From assembly GCA_964371615.1 (NCBI GenBank), contig CAYJMS010000001.1, positions 868,001 through 932,000 on the forward strand: a stretch of DNA of 64,000 bases, written 5' to 3'. The notes below the pieces were generated by a model. The model made no database searches and had not been told where the DNA came from. It saw only the letters and a program-made list of their open reading frames with translations. The stretch comes from SpSt-333 sp964371615. GTDB taxonomy: Bacteria; Bacteroidota; Ignavibacteria; UBA10030; UBA8401. The number at the start of each line of letters is the position of its first letter. Position 1 is the first letter of the stretch. Positions 41,605-50,316 of this stretch are shown here, one piece after another. The position numbers and the translations under genes were made by a program.

Positions 41605-42672
41605 ATGATCACAGTCAATGATATAGCACAATTGGTTGAAGGTGAGGTACAGGGGGACGGTTCGATCGCCATCACCGGAGTGGCAAAGATCGAAGAAGCC
41701 CGCAGCGGCATGCTGTCGTTTATCGCCAATCCGAAATATGAAAAGTATCTCGAAACCACGACGGCGTCTGCCGTCATGGTCGGTCGCTCCGTCGATCTCC
41801 GGAAACACCCGAAACTTCCCCCTGCGCTCATTATTCTTGACGATCCGTACTCATCGTTTGTCATTGCCATTGAACGGTTCATGCCGAAGAAACGGGATGT
41901 GGAACCGGGTATCCATCCCACGGCGGTCATTCATCCCGCCGCATTGGTCGGCAAGAATTGCTCCATTGGTCCGTATGTGGTGATTGGCGAGAGAACCACG
42001 ATCGCCGATAATACAGTTATTCATCCCCATGTGGTCATCGGCAGGGATGTCAAAATCGGCTCGGACTGTTTATTGTACTCTCATGTTTCTATCCGCGAAG
42101 AATGCCTGATCGGTAATCGCGTGATCATTCAACCGGGTGCGGTCATCGGCGGAGACGGATTCGGTTTTGCGCCAAAGAAAGACCGGTCGTACAAAAAAAT
42201 TCCTCAGATTGGCATAGTCGTAATCGAGGACGATGTGGAGATCCAGACGAACACCTGCGTTGATCGCGCTACGCTCGGCGAAACCAGAATCAAAAGGGGT
42301 TCTAAACTCGACAATCTTGTCCAGATAGCGCATAATGTGACCGTCGGCGAAGATACGGTCATCGCCGGCCTGAGCGGTGTCGCCGGAAGCACAAAAATCG
42401 GCAACAGGAACATGATCGGCGGCGGCGTTTCCATTACCGGTCATATTGTTACGGCAGACAATGTGAAAGTTGGCGGTGGAACGGTTGTTACAAAGACGTT
42501 TGAAAAACCGGGAGAAACGTATGCAGGATTTCCCGGAAAAGAAATTTCAAAATGGAGAAGAATGGAAGGTGCGGTACGGCAATTACCCGATCTGCTGGCA
42601 GAAGTGCGCGAAATACACAAAAAGCTGCAGGAGATCGAAGAGAAACTGAAAGAATTGAAACAGCAGAAGTGA
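41605..42672 (+). CDS. lpxD: UDP-3-O-acylglucosamine N-acyltransferase
   Basis: A 355-residue enzyme that adds the second acyl chain in lipid A synthesis. The N-terminal uridine-binding domain (about 1-100) is followed by a left-handed parallel beta helix of hexapeptide repeats ([LIV]-G-x4, for example VGKNCSIGPYVVIGE); the active His lies near QIAHNVTVGEDT. A C-terminal coiled-coil extension (about 320-355) is family-typical. It overlaps nothing and is 19 bases before lpxC-fabZ. Confidence 0.93.
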   Translation: MITVNDIAQLVEGEVQGDGSIAITGVAKIEEARSGMLSFIANPKYEKYLETTTASAVMVGRSVDLRKHPKLPPALIILDDPYSSFVIAIERFMPKKRDVEPGIHPTAVIHPAALVGKNCSIGPYVVIGERTTIADNTVIHPHVVIGRDVKIGSDCLLYSHVSIREECLIGNRVIIQPGAVIGGDGFGFAPKKDRSYKKIPQIGIVVIEDDVEIQTNTCVDRATLGETRIKRGSKLDNLVQIAHNVTVGEDTVIAGLSGVAGSTKIGNRNMIGGGVSITGHIVTADNVKVGGGTVVTKTFEKPGETYAGFPGKEISKWRRMEGAVRQLPDLLAEVREIHKKLQEIEEKLKELKQQK

Positions 42673-42690
42673 CAGAACTTCGGAGGATGA

Positions 42691-44106
42691 ATGCTCGTTC
42701 AGCAACGAACAATTAAAAAACCTGTCTCCATGTCCGGCATCGGACTGCATACCGGTACGCAATGTACCATGACGTTTCGGCCGGCGCCGGAAAATTACGG
42801 CCTCCGGTTTCGCCGCATTGATATCGGCGGTTCGCCGGAGATTCCGGCAGATGTCGATCATGTTGTCGATATCGCACGTGGAACGACGCTCGGCATCGGC
42901 GAAGCAAAGGTCTACACAACCGAGCATGTGCTTGCCGCTATTGTCGGCCTCCAAATCGATAATCTGATTATTGATCTCGACGGCATCGAGCCGCCGATTG
43001 GAGACGGTAGCGCCAAACCGTATGTGGATAAATTGCTCGAGGCAGGATTTGAAGTGCAGGATGCTCCGAAAGATTACCTCGTCATTGACCAGCCGATCGA
43101 ATATAAAAACGAAGCAAAAGGAGTACACATCGTTGCACTGCCGACGGATGATTTCCGCATCACCGTTATGGTGGACTATAATAATCCCGCATTAGGAAGC
43201 CAGCATACCGGCATGTTCGATCTGGAGAAGGAGTTTATTCCCGAATTTTCGATGTGCCGTACATTTTGTTTCCTGCACGAAGTGGAACAGCTTCGTGATG
43301 CCGGCCTGATTAAAGGGGGAACGCTGGACAATGCCATCGTTATTGCCGACCGCGATCTGCCGGACGATGAATTGCGGCGCATCGCAGCAAAACTCGGTAT
43401 TAAGGACTCAATCTTTCTCGGCGGACACGGCCAGCCGTTGAATAATAAAAATCTCTATTTCAAGAATGAACCCGCCCGGCACAAATTGTTGGATATGATC
43501 GGCGATCTTGCGCTGATCGGAGTCCCGTTGAAAGGACATATCCTTGCTGCCCGTCCCGGACATGCCAGCAACGTGGAATTTGCCAAAGTTGTCCGGAAGT
43601 TGTACCAACAGAAAAAGATCATCAAGAAATATCAGCATGAGAAGAAGGAAGGCGTGGTCTTCGACGTTACCGCATTACAACGGATTCTTCCGCACCGGTA
43701 TCCATTTTTGCTGGTCGATAAGATTGTTGATTTCCAATTGAACGAAAAGATCGTCGGCATTAAGAATGTTTCCTTTAATGAAGAGTTCTTTCAGGGACAT
43801 TTCCCCGGCGCCCCGGTCATGCCGGGCGTTCTGATCATCGAAGGGATGGCGCAGACCGGAGGGGTATTGCTCCTCGACGGTTCGACTGATCAGGAGGACA
43901 AACTTGTATTTTTCATGGGGATCAACAATGCGAAGTTCCGCAGAACGGTTCATCCCGGCGATCAACTGGTGTTCGAATTGACGATGAAAAGCCGGCGCAG
44001 CAAGGTTTGCCAGATGGAAGGGAAAGCGTATGTGGACGGCCAACTCGTCTGCGAAGCGGAACTGATGGCGACGATCGTCGACAGACCAAAATCACTGCAC
44101 TCATAA
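42691..44106 (+). CDS. lpxC/fabZ: Bifunctional LpxC deacetylase / FabZ dehydratase fusion
   Basis: A 471-residue fusion. Residues 1-300 are LpxC (UDP-3-O-acyl-GlcNAc deacetylase, zinc-dependent): His79 in TTEHVLAA, His264 and Asp268 in RHKLLD are the zinc ligands, and GHILAARPGHASNVEFA is near the end. From about 325, FabZ (3-hydroxyacyl-ACP dehydratase): LPHRYPFLLVDKI, His370 in GHFPGAPVMPG and Glu384 in IIEGMAQ are the catalytic pair. The fusion is characteristic of the Bacteroidota/Chlorobi lineage and joins lipid A commitment to fatty acid supply. Confidence 0.96.
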   Translation: MLVQQRTIKKPVSMSGIGLHTGTQCTMTFRPAPENYGLRFRRIDIGGSPEIPADVDHVVDIARGTTLGIGEAKVYTTEHVLAAIVGLQIDNLIIDLDGIEPPIGDGSAKPYVDKLLEAGFEVQDAPKDYLVIDQPIEYKNEAKGVHIVALPTDDFRITVMVDYNNPALGSQHTGMFDLEKEFIPEFSMCRTFCFLHEVEQLRDAGLIKGGTLDNAIVIADRDLPDDELRRIAAKLGIKDSIFLGGHGQPLNNKNLYFKNEPARHKLLDMIGDLALIGVPLKGHILAARPGHASNVEFAKVVRKLYQQKKIIKKYQHEKKEGVVFDVTALQRILPHRYPFLLVDKIVDFQLNEKIVGIKNVSFNEEFFQGHFPGAPVMPGVLIIEGMAQTGGVLLLDGSTDQEDKLVFFMGINNAKFRRTVHPGDQLVFELTMKSRRSKVCQMEGKAYVDGQLVCEAELMATIVDRPKSLHS

Positions 44107-44130
44107 TTTCGATCTCGAAACCGGATAGCT

Positions 44131-44937
44131 ATGTCAATCACCATCCACCCAACCGCAATCGTCAGTCCGAAAGCGCAGCTTGCTGACGGAGTTTCCGTCC
44201 ACCCTTATGCGATCATCGAAGATGATGTGACGATCGGCGAAGGTTGCTACGTCGGTCCGCATGTGCTCATTGCGAATGGCGCGCGGATCGGCAAGAACTG
44301 CAAGATTCATAACGGTGCGGTGGTCTCTACTCCGCCGCAGGATCTCTCGTACGACAATGAGCCCACGACGTTCGAAATGGGAGACAATACCACGATCCGC
44401 GAGTTTTGCACGCTCAACCGGGGAACGAAAAAACAACATTTCAAATCCTCCGTTGGCGCAAACTGCCTGTTGATGGCATACACCCACGTGGCGCATGACT
44501 GTATCATCGGCAATAATGTCATCATTGCAAATTCTGTCCAAATGGCGGGACATGTCACCATCGACGATTATGCAATTATCGGCGGCCTCACGGCAATCCA
44601 TCAATTCGTCAATATCGGCGCCTATACAATGATCGGCGGACATTTCAGGATTCCCAAAGATATCCCTCCGTATATCATGGCGGGTGGCTGGCCGGTATCG
44701 TACGAACGGCTGAATATCATAGGACTGCGCCGGCGGGGATTTTCAAATGAAGCGATTGACGCTATCAACGAAGCCTATCGGATCCTCTTTCTTTCAAAAT
44801 TAAACGTCTCCCAGGGAATTGAACGCATCACCTCGACCATGACCATTATTCCGGAGATTCAGCGGATCATCGACTTTGTCAAAAAGAGCAAGCGCGGAAT
44901 CATTACCGCACGCCGTCATTCCGGCGACAGTGAATAA
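44131..44937 (+). CDS. lpxA: UDP-N-acetylglucosamine acyltransferase
   Basis: A 268-residue hexapeptide-repeat acyltransferase, the first step in lipid A synthesis. Left-handed beta helix through residue about 190, catalytic His in YTHVAHDCIIG, C-terminal helices from about 200. Placed after lpxC-fabZ and four bases before the next gene. Confidence 0.95.
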   Translation: MSITIHPTAIVSPKAQLADGVSVHPYAIIEDDVTIGEGCYVGPHVLIANGARIGKNCKIHNGAVVSTPPQDLSYDNEPTTFEMGDNTTIREFCTLNRGTKKQHFKSSVGANCLLMAYTHVAHDCIIGNNVIIANSVQMAGHVTIDDYAIIGGLTAIHQFVNIGAYTMIGGHFRIPKDIPPYIMAGGWPVSYERLNIIGLRRRGFSNEAIDAINEAYRILFLSKLNVSQGIERITSTMTIIPEIQRIIDFVKKSKRGIITARRHSGDSE

Positions 44938-44940
44938 TCA

Positions 44941-45696
44941 ATGATCTGGCAATTTCTCAATACCGGCGTTCACTCCGGATCATACAATATGGATTTCGAC
45001 GTCCGTTTGGCGGAGCAATTGCTGCGGGGTGAAATCGGTCCGACAGTGCGGGTATACGGCTGGAAGCCTTGGGCAATATCGCTCGGACATCATCAATCGG
45101 ACAGCGACATCGACTCGAAGAAATGCGAGGAATATGGTTTTGACATCGTCCGGCGGCCGACCGGCGGCAGAGCAATTCTCCATGCCAACGAAGTAACCTA
45201 CTCCGTTGTGATGCCGGCGAAAGATAAAGGCATCACCGAGATCTATTCCATGATCAGCCGTGCGTTGGTGAACGGACTGAAGACCCTCTGTCCGGCAGTG
45301 ACGTATGAAACATCGCAACCGAATTTTGCATCGCTCTATAAACGTCAGGAATCAATTCCATGTTTTTCGTCTTCTGCCCGGTATGAAGTGCAGATCAACG
45401 GAAAAAAACTTGTCGGCAGCGCTCAGCGGCGATTGTCGCATGACGGCAGCGAGGTAGTGTTGCAGCATGGCTCAATCCTCCTCGGTCCCGAACATCGGCT
45501 GCTGACTGAAGTGCTTCATCTCTCAAGCGATGACATGAAGAAAAAGATCACGGAGGATATCGATCAAAAAACCATCGATCTTTCCACTGCGATGAACAGA
45601 ACCGTGACGTTCGACGAAACGGTGGAAGCGATCCTGGCAGGATTCAGGAACGAACTGGGAATTCGATTTGAACATCTGGGAAAGGCATTAGTATGA
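44941..45696 (+). CDS. Lipoate/octanoyl transferase (LipM/LplA-like)
   Basis: A 251-residue biotin/lipoate A/B-type protein. The RRPTGGRAILHANEVTYS motif is the nucleotide or acyl-binding loop; PCFSSSARYEV holds a Cys (about residue 141) and GKKLVGSAQRR the conserved Lys (about 158), a combination seen in LipM octanoyltransferases rather than in the ligase LplA. It would transfer octanoyl from ACP to a lipoyl-domain protein. It ends inside the start of panB (ATGA overlap). Confidence 0.8.
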   Translation: MIWQFLNTGVHSGSYNMDFDVRLAEQLLRGEIGPTVRVYGWKPWAISLGHHQSDSDIDSKKCEEYGFDIVRRPTGGRAILHANEVTYSVVMPAKDKGITEIYSMISRALVNGLKTLCPAVTYETSQPNFASLYKRQESIPCFSSSARYEVQINGKKLVGSAQRRLSHDGSEVVLQHGSILLGPEHRLLTEVLHLSSDDMKKKITEDIDQKTIDLSTAMNRTVTFDETVEAILAGFRNELGIRFEHLGKALV

Positions 45697-46511
45697 GCAC
45701 GCAGCATTCCGACTATAAGCGCATTACGACAAAGACCATTCAGGAGATGAAGCACAAAGGGGAAAAGGTGGCGATGCTGACCGCGTATGATTATACGACG
45801 GCACGGTTGCTGGATGAGTCGGGGATTGACATCATTCTTGTCGGTGATTCAGTTGCAAATGTTTTTCAGGGATTGGAAACGACGATTCCCGTCACGCTCG
45901 ACGAATTGATCTATCATACCAAAGTCGTCCGTCGCGCTGTCAAGCGGGCAATGCTGGTGGCAGATATGCCGTTTATGTCGTACCAGGTCGATATCAAAGA
46001 GGCGGTGCGCAATTGCGGCCGCATGCTGAAGGAATCCGGTGCCGAAGCGGTGAAGATGGAAGGGGGAAAGCGGCTGATTCCGTTGATCGAACAATTGGTC
46101 GATATTGGAATTCCGGTCATGGGTCATTTGGGACTTACACCGCAGTCCATTTATAAGTTCGGGACGTACGAAGTGCGGGCGAAAGAAACGAAGGAGGCCA
46201 AACAACTGGTGAATGATGCCGTCATGCTCGACAAAGCAGGTGTCTTTGGTATTGTTCTCGAAAAAATTCCGGATTCTCTCGCAGCAAAAGTGACACGATC
46301 GGTATCCTGCGCAACGATAGGAATCGGTGCAGGTTCGCATTGCGATGGTCAGGTGTTAGTGACAAACGATATGCTCGGTATGAATGAACAATTCCGTCCA
46401 CGGTTTGTACGGAAGTATACAAATCTTTCGGAGACGATGCGAAAAGCATTCAAATCATATATCAGCGATGTAAAATCCGCCAAATTCCCCACAAAAGACG
46501 AAAGTTATTAG
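45693..46511 (+). CDS. panB: 3-methyl-2-oxobutanoate hydroxymethyltransferase
   Basis: A 272-residue TIM-barrel enzyme of pantothenate synthesis, transferring a hydroxymethyl group to 2-oxoisovalerate. Motifs: MLTAYDYTTARLLDESGID, ILVGDSVANV, AVKMEGGK and GHLGLTPQS; metal ligands in GDS and the EGG region. It overlaps the preceding gene by four bases and closes the envelope operon; a palindromic element follows. Confidence 0.95.
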   Translation: MSTQHSDYKRITTKTIQEMKHKGEKVAMLTAYDYTTARLLDESGIDIILVGDSVANVFQGLETTIPVTLDELIYHTKVVRRAVKRAMLVADMPFMSYQVDIKEAVRNCGRMLKESGAEAVKMEGGKRLIPLIEQLVDIGIPVMGHLGLTPQSIYKFGTYEVRAKETKEAKQLVNDAVMLDKAGVFGIVLEKIPDSLAAKVTRSVSCATIGIGAGSHCDGQVLVTNDMLGMNEQFRPRFVRKYTNLSETMRKAFKSYISDVKSAKFPTKDESY

Positions 46512-46532
46512 AGGTGGTCTAAAAAATAAAAA

Positions 46533-46624
46533 TTTGTCACCCCGAGCGAAGACGAGGGGTGACAAATCATAATGAATCATGCCTCGACGCAGTTTATCCG
46601 CCGAAGGCGGACTCGACATGACAA
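46533..46624. repeat. Intergenic palindromic repeat element
   Basis: TTTGTCACCCC (46533-46543) and GGGGTGACAAA (46556-46566) form an 11-bp stem; a second hairpin TCCGCC/GGCGGA (46597-46611) follows, with outer CATGCCTCGA and TCGACATG. The CACCCCGAGCGAAGACGAGGGGTG pattern, split around its loop, resembles widespread bacterial intergenic repeats. Also possible as a terminator after panB. Confidence 0.6.
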
Positions 46625-46667
46625 TAGTGAGGTGATTTTGAAACCGTTTCTAATCTTATTTTTTTTG

Positions 46668-46696
46668 TTGACATAAACTCAAATATTCGTTATAAT
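46668..46696 (+). promoter_or_regulatory. Consensus promoter of the TetR efflux operon
   Basis: TTGACA (46668-46673), a 17-base spacer and TATAAT (46691-46696): both boxes are exact consensus for a housekeeping sigma-70 factor. Confidence 0.85.
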
Positions 46697-46726
46697 GGAA
46701 ACGCATAATACGATTAAAGTTTCCAT
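46695..46726. promoter_or_regulatory. Candidate TetR operator
   Basis: ATGGAAAC (46695-46702) and GTTTCCAT (46719-46726) are an exact inverted repeat with a 16-base spacer that overlaps the -10 and start region. Repression by the TetR protein encoded 90 bases downstream is inferred. Confidence 0.55.
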
Positions 46727-46735
46727 CTATATATG

Positions 46736-46758
46736 CCATAGAATCTATGGTTTTTTTT
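46736..46758 (+). terminator. Leader hairpin with T run (attenuator candidate)
   Basis: CCATAG (46736-46741) and CTATGG (46745-46750) pair with a three-base loop and are followed by eight T. It stands between promoter and gene. Confidence 0.55.
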
Positions 46759-46814
46759 GAGCTCATAGGAAACTGAAAATAATATAAAAGTATCCAAATT
46801 GTTTTGAGGTATTT

Positions 46815-47441
46815 ATGGAAGTTGAAGAAGAAGTAAAGCCGAAAGATCGAATCTTATCACATGTTGAGCAGCGTTTTTTAAGCGATGGATTCAACAAAGT
46901 AACCCTGGACGAACTTTCGGGTGAGTTGGGCATCAGCAAAAAAACGATGTACAAATTCTTTCCCAGCAAAGAGGATTTGGTCACGACAATGATGAGAATG
47001 TTAATGCATCGGATGGAAAAGAACGTAGCGGAAATCTGTGAATCGGATAAACCGGCATTGCAAAAACTGGCGGAATTGATGCTCTTCGTCGGGAAATTTG
47101 CAGGGAAGATCAGCCGGGCATATCAATCGGATATTCAGCGGTTTCTTCCGTCGTTGTGGAAAGAGGTCGATAAATTCAGGAATGAGAAAGTCCTGTCACG
47201 CGTTGCGTTGATGATCCGGGAAACAAAAAACGAAGGGAAATTCCGGTCCGACGTGAATGATGAAGTGGTAGTGTTGATGTTTATCGGGTCTATTCAATCA
47301 ATCGTTAATCCGGAAGTTCTGTCCAAACACTCCTTTTCGCCGAAAGAGGCGATGTACACAATCTTCCATGTCATCTTCGAGGGATCCCTTACCGATGATG
47401 CGCGGAAAGAATTCTTAAACTATGAAATCACAATTCCATAA
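46815..47441 (+). CDS. TetR/AcrR-family regulator
   Basis: A 208-residue regulator with the N-terminal HTH (about residues 9-55: TLDELSGELGISKKTMYKFFPSKEDL) and a helical ligand domain. It is the first gene of the efflux operon, and the palindrome over its own promoter is the probable operator, so autorepression relieved by an exporter substrate is likely. The next gene begins 12 bases downstream. Confidence 0.9.
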   Translation: MEVEEEVKPKDRILSHVEQRFLSDGFNKVTLDELSGELGISKKTMYKFFPSKEDLVTTMMRMLMHRMEKNVAEICESDKPALQKLAELMLFVGKFAGKISRAYQSDIQRFLPSLWKEVDKFRNEKVLSRVALMIRETKNEGKFRSDVNDEVVVLMFIGSIQSIVNPEVLSKHSFSPKEAMYTIFHVIFEGSLTDDARKEFLNYEITIP

Positions 47442-47453
47442 CAGCGAGGAAGT

Positions 47454-48419
47454 ATGAAACGAATGAATGTCATCCGATTTTCCCTATTCATTGCAACGCT
47501 GATTGTAGCCGGTTGCGGAAACAATTCGACGGACTCAATCGAAGCAAGCGGTACATTGGAAGCTGTTGAGGTGAATATTGCGGCTCGAACATCCGGGCAG
47601 TTATTGAACCTCGCCGTCCGCGAAGGGGATACGGTGAAGGGAGGAGATACGATCGCAGTGATCGATCATGCGCTGCTGGATCTTCAATTACAGCAAGCCT
47701 CCGCCGGCGTGGATCTTGCCGGTGCGCAATATGATTTACTTCGCAACGGCGCACGGAAAGAAGACATCCGTTCCGCCGAAGAGACGGTACGGCAATTGGA
47801 ATCAAGCCATGCATCCGCTGCAATGGATTTCGAACGGATCAAGGAATTGTTTGCCACCCATGCGGTCTCAAAAAAACAATACGATGACGCTGAATCGAGA
47901 TTCACTATCACCTTAGCGCAATACAATTCCGCGCAGCAGAATCTCCAAAAACTCCGTCACTTCGCACGACCCGAAGAGATCGCCGCGGCAAAGGCACGGG
48001 TCGATCAGGCATCGGCGCAGGCTGATCTCTTCCGTAAGCAAATTTCAGATTCCTATATCATTGCGCCGGTCAACGGCACGGTGACATACAAGCCGGTGGA
48101 AGTGGGAGAGTTGATCAATCCCGGGACGGTGGTTGTCCGGTTGTCGCAATTGGAAAGGATGGAGTTGATGATTTACGTGAACGAAACTGAATTGGGGAAA
48201 GTGAAACTCGGCGCAACGGCGGAAGTCATGATCGATACATTCCCCGAAAAAACGTATCCCGCAACGGTCGTGTATGTTTCACCCGTGGCGGAATTCACCC
48301 CGCGAAATGTCCAGACGAAGGATGAACGAACAAAATTGGTCTTCGGCGTAAAACTTGAAGTGGATAATAGCTACGGCGAATTGAAATCCGGTATGCCGGC
48401 AGATGCCGTTGTGCGGTAG
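47454..48419 (+). CDS. HlyD-type membrane fusion lipoprotein
   Basis: A 321-residue periplasmic adaptor with a lipobox (LIVAGC, Cys about 21). Biotinyl/lipoyl half-motifs EASGTLEAVEVNI and ISDSYIIAPVNGTVTY flank a long coiled coil (about 75-180), then a beta-barrel region. It probably links the ABC exporter to an outer-membrane channel, as YbhG does for YbhFSR. It is 15 bases before the first ATPase. Confidence 0.9.
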   Translation: MKRMNVIRFSLFIATLIVAGCGNNSTDSIEASGTLEAVEVNIAARTSGQLLNLAVREGDTVKGGDTIAVIDHALLDLQLQQASAGVDLAGAQYDLLRNGARKEDIRSAEETVRQLESSHASAAMDFERIKELFATHAVSKKQYDDAESRFTITLAQYNSAQQNLQKLRHFARPEEIAAAKARVDQASAQADLFRKQISDSYIIAPVNGTVTYKPVEVGELINPGTVVVRLSQLERMELMIYVNETELGKVKLGATAEVMIDTFPEKTYPATVVYVSPVAEFTPRNVQTKDERTKLVFGVKLEVDNSYGELKSGMPADAVVR

Positions 48420-48434
48420 GAATCGGTATCAAAT

Positions 48435-49385
48435 ATGTCAGCCACTGAAAATATCGACGTATCAACCATGAACGCCCTCGAGATCGATGCCGTGTCAAAA
48501 TCATTCGGCTCGATCGTCGCTGTCGATCGCCTTTCCCTGAAAGTGGCAAAAGGAGAGATGTTCGCACTGGTCGGCCCGGATGGAGTCGGTAAAACGACAT
48601 TGATCAGAATGGTCTGCGGAATTGTTCATCCGGACGCCGGTACAATGTCCGTGCTGGGATTGGATGTCGATCGCAATATCAACGCGATAAAAAACCGGAT
48701 CGGATATCTGTCGCAAAAATTCAGCTTATACGGCGATCTGACAATTGATGAGAATATACAATTCTTTGCCGAGATCCACGGTGTATGGAATTTTCACTCC
48801 CGTCGCGACGAATTGCTGGAATTCACTCGATTGACGCCGTTCCGTGACCGGCTTGCCGACAAACTCTCCGGTGGCATGAAGCAGAAACTTGCATTAGCCT
48901 GCACGCTCATTCACACGCCAGAAATCATTTTTCTCGACGAACCGACCACCGGTGTCGATCCGGTATCACGTCGTGATTTTTGGAAAGTACTCTCGGGTTT
49001 GTTAAAGACCGGCATCACAATTGTCATGACAACGCCGTATCTGGACGAAGCCGAACGCTGTCATCGGGTGGCGTTGATGAATGAGGGTAAGATTATGGTC
49101 ATCGGTACTCCGGCGGAAGTGAAGAAAAAAATGAACGGCGAAATCATCGAAATGGTCTGTTCGAATATACGTCAGGCGTATGCAATTCTCAAACAACATC
49201 CGGCCGTCGCGCAGGTGCAAGCGTTCGGCGACCGTCTGCATGTCGTGGTGGAAAACAGCGAACGGGATTCCGGCATACTGCGTGCAGTGATGGCAGGACA
49301 TTCCATCGAAGTGACGGATTGGAGAACGGTAAAGCCGACACTCGAAAACGTCTTTATTTCAATGATGGCCGGGGATACGCGATGA
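48435..49385 (+). CDS. ABC exporter ATPase, first
   Basis: A 316-residue ABC ATPase of the drug/antibiotic type: Walker A GPDGVGKTTLIR (Asp in place of the usual Asn), signature LSGGMKQKLALA, Walker B IIFLDEPTTGVDP, then an H-loop-type substitution (MTTPYLDEAE, where a His usually follows TT). Together with the next gene it corresponds to the two halves of YbhF. The stop overlaps the next start (ATGA). Confidence 0.9.
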   Translation: MSATENIDVSTMNALEIDAVSKSFGSIVAVDRLSLKVAKGEMFALVGPDGVGKTTLIRMVCGIVHPDAGTMSVLGLDVDRNINAIKNRIGYLSQKFSLYGDLTIDENIQFFAEIHGVWNFHSRRDELLEFTRLTPFRDRLADKLSGGMKQKLALACTLIHTPEIIFLDEPTTGVDPVSRRDFWKVLSGLLKTGITIVMTTPYLDEAERCHRVALMNEGKIMVIGTPAEVKKKMNGEIIEMVCSNIRQAYAILKQHPAVAQVQAFGDRLHVVVENSERDSGILRAVMAGHSIEVTDWRTVKPTLENVFISMMAGDTR

Positions 49386-50314
49386 ATGTTATAGAAGTGG
49401 AACTACTCACGAAGCGATTCGGAAAATTTACGGCAGTCGACCATATCAACTTCTCGGTCAAGCAGGGCGAGATCTTCGGTTTTCTCGGCGCCAACGGTGC
49501 GGGAAAATCGACAACGATCCGCATGCTGTGCGCACTGCTGACGTCGACAGAAGGGACGGCAAGAGTGGGTGGCTATGACATCAATACGCAGCCGAACAAA
49601 GTGAAGGAATCCATCGGATATATGTCGCAGAAATTCTCACTGTACGACGATCTGACGGTGGAAGAAAACATCGAATTTTTCGGACGTGTCTACGGTCTGT
49701 CCCGTCAGGAACTCTCGGAACGGAAAGAGTGGGTTCTTTCCATGGCGAATCTGCACGGCAGGGAACGGAGCATCACCAAAACACTGAGCGGCGGCTGGAA
49801 ACAGCGTCTGGCGTTGGGCTGCGCGGTGCTTCACCGCCCGAGGATTGTCTTTTTGGACGAACCCACCAGCGGTGTCGATCCGGTTATGCGCAGAAAATTT
49901 TGGGAATTGATCAACGACATGTCGGCCGAAGGCATCACGGTGATGGTGACGACTCATTTTCTGGAAGAGGCGGAGTATTGCAACGACATAATTCTTATTA
50001 ACGCCGGTACAATCATCGCCTCGGGTAGCCCGAAGGAACTGAAACAGAACTATATTCAACATCCGATTCTGGAAGTTCAATGTTCCAATGTCGTCGAAGC
50101 CATGGAGAAGATTTCGGATGAACCGTGGGCGCTTGAGACATCGGTCTTTGGAACGTATCTGCATGTGAATGTACAGAATGAAGCGCTCGGGATCGAGAAA
50201 ATCAGGCACATCCTGTCGAATCAAAACATCGACATCCTCGGCATAGAACGTATCACCCCGTCTCTGGAGGATGTGTTCATTTATCTGCTGGAACGGGAAG
50301 GGAAAAAGAACTGA
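49382..50314 (+). CDS. ABC exporter ATPase, second
   Basis: A 310-residue ABC ATPase: Walker A GANGAGKSTTIRM, signature LSGGWKQRLALG, Walker B IVFLDEPTSGVDP, H-loop VTTHFLEEAE intact. Start at 49382 (overlap with previous stop). It has canonical residues, unlike its partner, so the pair may be asymmetric with one degenerate site. The permease gene begins two bases after it. Confidence 0.92.
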   Translation: MNVIEVELLTKRFGKFTAVDHINFSVKQGEIFGFLGANGAGKSTTIRMLCALLTSTEGTARVGGYDINTQPNKVKESIGYMSQKFSLYDDLTVEENIEFFGRVYGLSRQELSERKEWVLSMANLHGRERSITKTLSGGWKQRLALGCAVLHRPRIVFLDEPTSGVDPVMRRKFWELINDMSAEGITVMVTTHFLEEAEYCNDIILINAGTIIASGSPKELKQNYIQHPILEVQCSNVVEAMEKISDEPWALETSVFGTYLHVNVQNEALGIEKIRHILSNQNIDILGIERITPSLEDVFIYLLEREGKKN

Positions 50315-50316
50315 AT

